64,000 nt of DNA from Microbacterium aurantiacum (GTDB lineage Bacteria > Actinomycetota > Actinomycetes > Actinomycetales > Microbacteriaceae), in contig NZ_PGGU01000002.1 of NCBI RefSeq assembly GCF_002872075.1, positions 110,854 through 174,853 on the forward strand, written 5' to 3'. The notes below the pieces were generated by a model, which did not search any database, was not told the DNA's origin, and worked only from the letters and a program-made list of their open reading frames with translations. Made by a program: the position numbers and the translations under genes. Below, one piece after another: positions 60,201-64,000 of the stretch (its first letter is position 1; each line of letters opens with the position of its first letter).

Positions 60201-60763
60201 TGGTGAAGAACAGGATGAAGACTGTAATCCTGCCCTGGTTGCTGACAGTCGTGCTGCTGGCTGGCGCCTGGGCACTGGTCAAGATCACCCTCCCTGTGGG
60301 GTCCGCTCAGGAACCGTTCGTCACTGCCGCAGAACTCGGAGAAGAGGCCTTCGCACGGAACTTCGCCGTGACGGTCACCGAGGTGCATGCCGCGCGCACG
60401 GTGATCGACAGCGAGGGCTGGTCGGCCGAGGGCACCTGGCTCGTCGTCGATCTCGAGGCTGCAGCACAGGTGAAGCAGGAAGGCACGAGCCTCCGGGTCG
60501 CAACCCTGACCATCGGGGAACGCACGTTCAGCGCCACCGACCGCGGCGCCACGTTCTACCGCGAGGGCCTGGTGACCGGCGTGCCTCGATCCGGAAGCCT
60601 GGCTTTCGAGATCCCCGACGATGTCCTGGGCGAGCACGCGACGCTACGTCTCGGGGCGACCGGGAATCCCGTGCTCGACGGCGTGATCGAGATGCGGATC
60701 GACCTCGCGGCATTGCCTGTCGACTCCGAGGTGACCCTCCAGGAGAACGGCTGGGCCCGATGA
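60197..60763 (+). CDS. Single-span membrane protein (2 of 3)
   Basis: A 188-residue protein with an N-terminal hydrophobic anchor (VILPWLLTVVLLAGAWALVKI, about 10-30) and a beta-rich outer domain of about 150 residues (NFAVTVTEVHAARTVIDSEG, TWLVVDLEAAAQVKQEGTSLRVATLTIGERTF, GSLAFEIPDDV). The domain pattern is similar to its upstream neighbour, suggesting that both arose from one family. GTG and ATG starts are adjacent (60197 and 60200), overlapping the previous stop. Its stop overlaps the third gene by ATGA, so all three are co-translated. No enzymatic motif is visible. Confidence 0.7.
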   Translation: MMVKNRMKTVILPWLLTVVLLAGAWALVKITLPVGSAQEPFVTAAELGEEAFARNFAVTVTEVHAARTVIDSEGWSAEGTWLVVDLEAAAQVKQEGTSLRVATLTIGERTFSATDRGATFYREGLVTGVPRSGSLAFEIPDDVLGEHATLRLGATGNPVLDGVIEMRIDLAALPVDSEVTLQENGWAR

Positions 60764-61341
60764 CGATCCCTGAACCGCCTCTGCCCGCCGTCACCACCGA
60801 GGCTCCCCCGAAGGCGCCCTCGTGGTGGCGCCGCAACCGAGTCGCACTCGTCGCGGTCGCCATCCTCCTGCCCGCCACGGTGGTCGCCATCGGTGGGCAG
60901 AACTGGCGCTTGATCTACGCGTTCGACGCGCGTCCCGTCGACCCGGTCGTCGTAGGCGAGAAGGACAGCGCGGAACTGGCCGGAGCCACCTTCGGCCCGG
61001 TGCGCAGCGGTGTGATCGATGACCTGAGCGGGTTGGACGTGCCGGAGGGGGCGAAGGTGATCGCCGCTGCCATCCCCGTCGATTCGGGAGCGGAAGGTGT
61101 CTCCTGCCGTCGTCCGACCCTGACGCACCAGGCGTCCGGACGGCAGTGGACCCTGATGCGCTCAGAGATCGGCGTCGAGTACAACGCCGAGGAACCGGAG
61201 TTCTGCTCGTCGGAAGAGACCGGCAGCTACGAGATCATCGCCCCGTTCGTGGTGCCGGAGGACCTGGAGGGCCCGTTCTGGGTGGATGTCTGGCCTCAGG
61301 GAGTCGGCGGCACGTTCCTGAGGTTCCCGATCGACCCTTGA
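60760..61341 (+). CDS. Single-span membrane protein (3 of 3)
   Basis: A 193-residue protein. A proline-rich N-terminus and WWRRNRVALVAVAILLPATVVAIGG form a signal-anchor (about 22-47). The external part contains two cysteines (SCRRPTL and PEFCSSEE, about residues 112 and 146) that could form a disulfide. It differs from the first two genes in having this Cys pair and a Trp-containing C-terminus (GPFWVDVWPQGVGGTFLRFPID). The last 46 bases overlap the convergent membrane-protein gene. Unknown function; probably one complex with the two upstream products. Confidence 0.7.
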   Translation: MTIPEPPLPAVTTEAPPKAPSWWRRNRVALVAVAILLPATVVAIGGQNWRLIYAFDARPVDPVVVGEKDSAELAGATFGPVRSGVIDDLSGLDVPEGAKVIAAAIPVDSGAEGVSCRRPTLTHQASGRQWTLMRSEIGVEYNAEEPEFCSSEETGSYEIIAPFVVPEDLEGPFWVDVWPQGVGGTFLRFPIDP

Positions 61342-62696
61342 TCTCCGATCAGATCGCGCTCCGGCGCCGAGACGACGGCAGCCGCGACGGCGTCCGCCGA
61401 CCTCGGCATGAGGCCTGCGGCGTCCGCCACCGAACGGATCTCCGCTTCTTCCTGTGAGATGTTCTCGCCCGCGCTGCGATCCTGCTGTTTCCGGCGCAGG
61501 CGTGCCAGCGTGGCATCGTACGCCCCGCTCACGACCGCGATACGCAGGGGCTCGGTGAGCAGCAACGGCGCCAGGGTGGCCACGGGAAGCACGATCGACC
61601 AGAACTCGAACTCGTGCGGGCCGATGAGCCGGGTGACGCCGAGATCGAGATACGACTCCAGCGCCTTCACACCCACGAAGACGAGCGCGTAGGAGGCGAC
61701 GAGCACCGGGCCGGCTCGCCACATGAGCAGGATCGCGCGCCCGATGGGCCGGAATCTGGCTCCGAGCTCCTCACCGAGGTCCTTCAGCCGACGGGCCACA
61801 GGGTTGGGGATGACCTTCGCGTGATCACGGAATCGCGAGATCAGCGCGTTCTCGACCCGCAGTTTCTCGGCGACGATCGCCTGGCCGAAGACCACTCCCG
61901 CGATCGTCAGCCACGCGAGCGGCGCGAGCAGCACGGGTCCCGCCTCGGACAGCACCCAGCCGATCCCTTCCCAGAGCCACCGCAGAGGTGCGACGGCCTC
62001 CATGATCTGCTCTCGGAGATCTACGAGGAAGACCATCGCGGCACGGCTGTCCACCCACGACCGGATCGACTCGAAGAGATCGCCGAGCAGGATCACCGAG
62101 AAGAAGACCCAGACGACCTCGAAGTAGACCGCCACCGGGGAGAGCCAGGCCGCGAGTTTCTCGGACCATTTCGACCACGCCCATCGGCCCGCGAAGGCGA
62201 GCACGATGATCGCCACGGTCCACACATTGAACGGCAGGTTCTGCACGGAGTCCTCGTCGCGCAGGGGTGCGCCGCCATTCGCCATGGCTGTCCACTGGAT
62301 GCCGTTGCGCACCTCGAGCGCACGCGCGGAGTAGGCGATGACGTCGTCGCGCAGGAGCTTCTGCGCCCAGTACACCGCGAAGAAGGGCAGGATGCCGGCG
62401 AGCAGCGCCGAGAGAAAGGTGCTGCGACGCTCGGCCGGTGACTCGGGGAGGGGTGCGACCTCCTGCAGGTTTCGCAGGCCGTCACGCAGCACGAGAAACA
62501 TGGCGACGTAGCTGATGAGCCTTGCCAGGATCGCGATCGGCAGCACGAGGAAGCCGACCGTGGCGGTGTAGGCGCCGATGAATCCCGCGACCTGCAGCAC
62601 GATGTAGTGCACGAGGATGCCCGCGAGATACCAGGCCAGCATCGCCGGCCAGTGCCGCCACAGCACCCGGCCCGTCGTCGTCAGGATCGCCAACAC
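61296..62696 (-). CDS. Multi-span membrane protein of unknown function
   Basis: A 466-residue integral membrane protein with about eight to ten predicted hydrophobic segments (for example WPAMLAWYLAGILVHYIVLQVAGFIGAYTATVGFLVLPIAILARLI, PVAVYFEVVWVFFSVILLGDLF and FWSIVLPVATLAPLLLTEPLRIAVVSG). It starts MLAILTTTGRVLWRHWPAMLAWYLAG. No transporter or enzyme motif is recognised. The C-terminal 70 residues are cytoplasmic and charged. Its end overlaps the third single-span gene by 46 bases on the opposite strand, a large convergent overlap that suggests the two operons may influence each other. It is near the thioesterase gene but separated by 31 bases. Confidence 0.75.
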   Translation of the reverse strand: MLAILTTTGRVLWRHWPAMLAWYLAGILVHYIVLQVAGFIGAYTATVGFLVLPIAILARLISYVAMFLVLRDGLRNLQEVAPLPESPAERRSTFLSALLAGILPFFAVYWAQKLLRDDVIAYSARALEVRNGIQWTAMANGGAPLRDEDSVQNLPFNVWTVAIIVLAFAGRWAWSKWSEKLAAWLSPVAVYFEVVWVFFSVILLGDLFESIRSWVDSRAAMVFLVDLREQIMEAVAPLRWLWEGIGWVLSEAGPVLLAPLAWLTIAGVVFGQAIVAEKLRVENALISRFRDHAKVIPNPVARRLKDLGEELGARFRPIGRAILLMWRAGPVLVASYALVFVGVKALESYLDLGVTRLIGPHEFEFWSIVLPVATLAPLLLTEPLRIAVVSGAYDATLARLRRKQQDRSAGENISQEEAEIRSVADAAGLMPRSADAVAAAVVSAPERDLIGDQGSIGNLRNVPPTP

Positions 62697-62727
62697 ACGC
62701 CTAAACTACCGCGCCGGGCGGGCGGAT

Positions 62728-63315
62728 TCAGTTCCAGACGCTCGGGGCCGTCTTCCGCACCGGCGGCAGGGCGGATGCTGCGGCCCAGTCGTGCACCCAT
62801 TCGTCGATCTCCGGCACGCCCTCCGGCCTGCCGACCGCGGCGAACAACTCCTCGTTGCTGACCGTGCCGCCGGTGCGGCGCAGCATCCGCGCCCGCACGA
62901 TCGCCCTGGCGTAGATCTCGCCGTCGACGACCGCACGATGCTCCATGAACAGCGCCTTCTCGTCGTGCCCGATGAACCGGGACTGGATCTCGAAGCGCTG
63001 CCACAGTTCGAGGGACTTGCGGAAGGTGATCGTCTCGCTGGAGACCACCGCGTACCAGCCCCGCTCCTTCATCGCGTCGAACAGTCCGGTGCGGATCAGC
63101 AGATCCCAGCGCCCGAGGTCGAACAGCGACAGGTAGCGGCCGTTGTTCATGTGGCGCAGGATGTCGATGTCGGTGGGGAGGGTCGTCGCACGGACGCTGC
63201 CCACCGCAGTCGGGTCGAGCCGCTGCCCTCGTCGCACGCGGCGACGGGCACCGAGGATCACCAGGAGAGTGCGCCAGATCACGTTCACGAAGATCGATCG
63301 TAGCCATCGGCGCAC
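62728..63315 (-). CDS. Acyl-CoA thioesterase-like hotdog protein (THEM6-like)
   Basis: A 195-residue hotdog-fold protein. TTLPTDIDILRHMNNGRYLSLFDLGRWDLL carries the family's central motif D..RHMNNG.Y....D, with the catalytic-type Asp. SSETITFRKSLELWQRFEIQSRFIGHDEKALFMEHR completes the beta-sheet. An N-terminal hydrophobic helix (about 8-22) may tether it to the membrane. The start is GTG at 63315. It probably hydrolyses acyl-CoA or acyl-ACP; the substrate is unknown. Orientation and a 31-base gap suggest co-transcription with the membrane protein at 61296. Confidence 0.82.
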   Translation of the reverse strand: MRRWLRSIFVNVIWRTLLVILGARRRVRRGQRLDPTAVGSVRATTLPTDIDILRHMNNGRYLSLFDLGRWDLLIRTGLFDAMKERGWYAVVSSETITFRKSLELWQRFEIQSRFIGHDEKALFMEHRAVVDGEIYARAIVRARMLRRTGGTVSNEELFAAVGRPEGVPEIDEWVHDWAAASALPPVRKTAPSVWN

Positions 63316-63419
63316 GATTCGCGAACATCGTTGTGCGAACCCTCCATCCTGCGCGAACGTGCCGTGAACGGCATCCGCTCGATTTCCTGTTCGACGGGAG
63401 CCGCGCGTAGAGTCGCGGC

Positions 63420-63926
63420 ATGAGCGCCGAAGCCCACCCCGAAGTCATCGTCCGTCCGGTCCGTGATGTCGATGCGGAAGCCCTCGGTCGCGTGCACGCG
63501 CAGTGCTGGCACGAGACCTACGACCACCTGATCAGCAAGGCCGCCCTCGAGAAGGTGTCTCCGCGCCGAATGGCGGAGCTCTGGACGCACTGGGCCGCGC
63601 AAGGCGAGGATTTCACGATGAGCGCCGCGCTCGTCGACGGTGAGATCGTCGGCTTCGCCGGTTCCGGTCCCGCTCGCGACAAGGATGCTCCCGCATTCCG
63701 CGAGCTGTATTTCATCTACCTCCTCGACGCCTGGCACGGCACCGGCATCGGGCAGCGCCTGTTCGAGTCGGCTGTCGCCAACGACGAGTCGCTGTACCTC
63801 TGGGTCGCCGAGGACAACCCCCGCGCGCACCGCTTCTACACCCGCAACGGCTTCAAGCTCGACGGTGCTTCGCACACCGAGCCGTTCCTCGGAGAGACGC
63901 TCACCGAGGTGCGCTTCGTGCGCTGA
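63420..63926 (+). CDS. GNAT-family N-acetyltransferase
   Basis: A 168-residue GNAT enzyme. VIVRPVRDVDAEALGRVHAQCWHETYDHLI at the N-terminus, LYFIYLLDAWHGTGIGQRLFESAV with the acetyl-CoA loop (about 100-118), and LYLWVAEDNPRAHRFYTRNGFKLDG with the FY motif are typical. It is related in layout to the GNAT at 7791 (both have the Q.W/W.ETY-type N-terminus found in tabtoxin-resistance-like acetyltransferases). TAGAGT lies six bases before the ATG, giving a leaderless start. Substrate unknown. A perfect palindrome follows 42 bases after the stop. Confidence 0.85.
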   Translation: MSAEAHPEVIVRPVRDVDAEALGRVHAQCWHETYDHLISKAALEKVSPRRMAELWTHWAAQGEDFTMSAALVDGEIVGFAGSGPARDKDAPAFRELYFIYLLDAWHGTGIGQRLFESAVANDESLYLWVAEDNPRAHRFYTRNGFKLDGASHTEPFLGETLTEVRFVR

Positions 63927-63968
63927 GTTGCACACCCCGGTTCGCCGGGACCCCCGCTTATCGCCGAG

Positions 63969-64000
63969 ACCCCCGGCTGCTGACGTCAGCAGCCGGGGGT
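63969..64000. repeat. Perfect 32-bp palindrome at the window end
   Basis: ACCCCCGG and CCGGGGGT flank GCTGCTGACGTCAGCAGC to give a perfect palindrome with no loop. The bases to its left, TCGCCGAGACCCCC, resemble TCGCCGGGACCCCC 23 bases earlier, so the repeat may continue beyond base 64000 (expected CTCGGCGA). It may be a terminator for the GNAT gene or one half of a longer repeat. Confidence 0.8.

Overview
The window is a dense, GC-rich (roughly 70%) actinobacterial chromosome segment, most likely from Microbacterium or a close Microbacteriaceae relative. Support comes from the codon usage (very high third-position GC), many leaderless genes with a TANNNT box 6-8 nt before ATG/GTG, a levan fructotransferase of the Arthrobacter/Microbacterium type, sugar ABC transporters without dedicated ATPases, and many LacI regulators. 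I see no rRNA, tRNA, insertion sequence, prophage or CRISPR array. No gene-free gap exceeds 300 bases once starts are corrected.

Three carbohydrate loci dominate. (A) 251-7688, minus strand: one operon with a GH32-fold enzyme, a lipoprotein binding protein, two permeases, a LacI regulator and a Tat-exported levan fructotransferase (LftA). The arrangement suggests extracellular conversion of levan to difructose dianhydride IV, import, and intracellular cleavage by the unusual GH32 protein. (B) 19754-29814: a carboxylesterase, a LacI regulator, and a divergent run of two Gfo/Idh/MocA oxidoreductases flanking a cupin, then an LplB/YtcP-type transporter, its lipoprotein and a DUF624 membrane protein. 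The substrate is unknown. (C) 32790-43499: two converging operons, an LplB/YesL/lipoprotein/GH28/YtcP set on plus and a GH43/LacI/DUF6807/serine hydrolase set on minus. Both promoters carry the same AACCGGTT operator, so they probably form one pectin- or oligogalacturonide-type regulon.

Between and after these lie amine and amino-acid catabolism genes. At 9.7-13.4 kb are an aminobutyraldehyde dehydrogenase, an Lrp regulator, a PuuB-like oxidase and a cupin. At 13.6-18.2 kb are a PucR regulator, an MmsA-type dehydrogenase and a class III transaminase, probably for beta-alanine. At 48.5-59.3 kb are RocD, a DDAH-type hydrolase, a PutA proline/P5C dehydrogenase and the PntAB transhydrogenase; ornithine and proline carbon would meet at P5C and leave as glutamate. 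Other genes include a solitary DNA methyltransferase, lipoate ligase, CutC, a MarR/MFS efflux pair, a BCCT transporter, an Xre regulator with a membrane partner, three linked single-span proteins of unknown role, a thioesterase and two GNAT acetyltransferases.

The most unusual non-coding signal is a family of about 55-bp imperfect palindromes with GGTGGCACCT / AGGTGCCACC ends. They occur strictly as pairs (16-19 nt between members) at 13.5, 18.3 and 19.6 kb. Two of the three pairs bracket a gene for a protein with an AbiEi-like winged helix and a DUF559 (Vsr-like) nuclease domain. A second palindrome family (AGCGCAAACGGCT ... AGCCGTTTGCGCT) occurs at 50.7 and 52.6 kb, and a perfect 32-bp palindrome ends the window. 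The hexamer GGATGC/GCATCC is also strikingly frequent on both strands.
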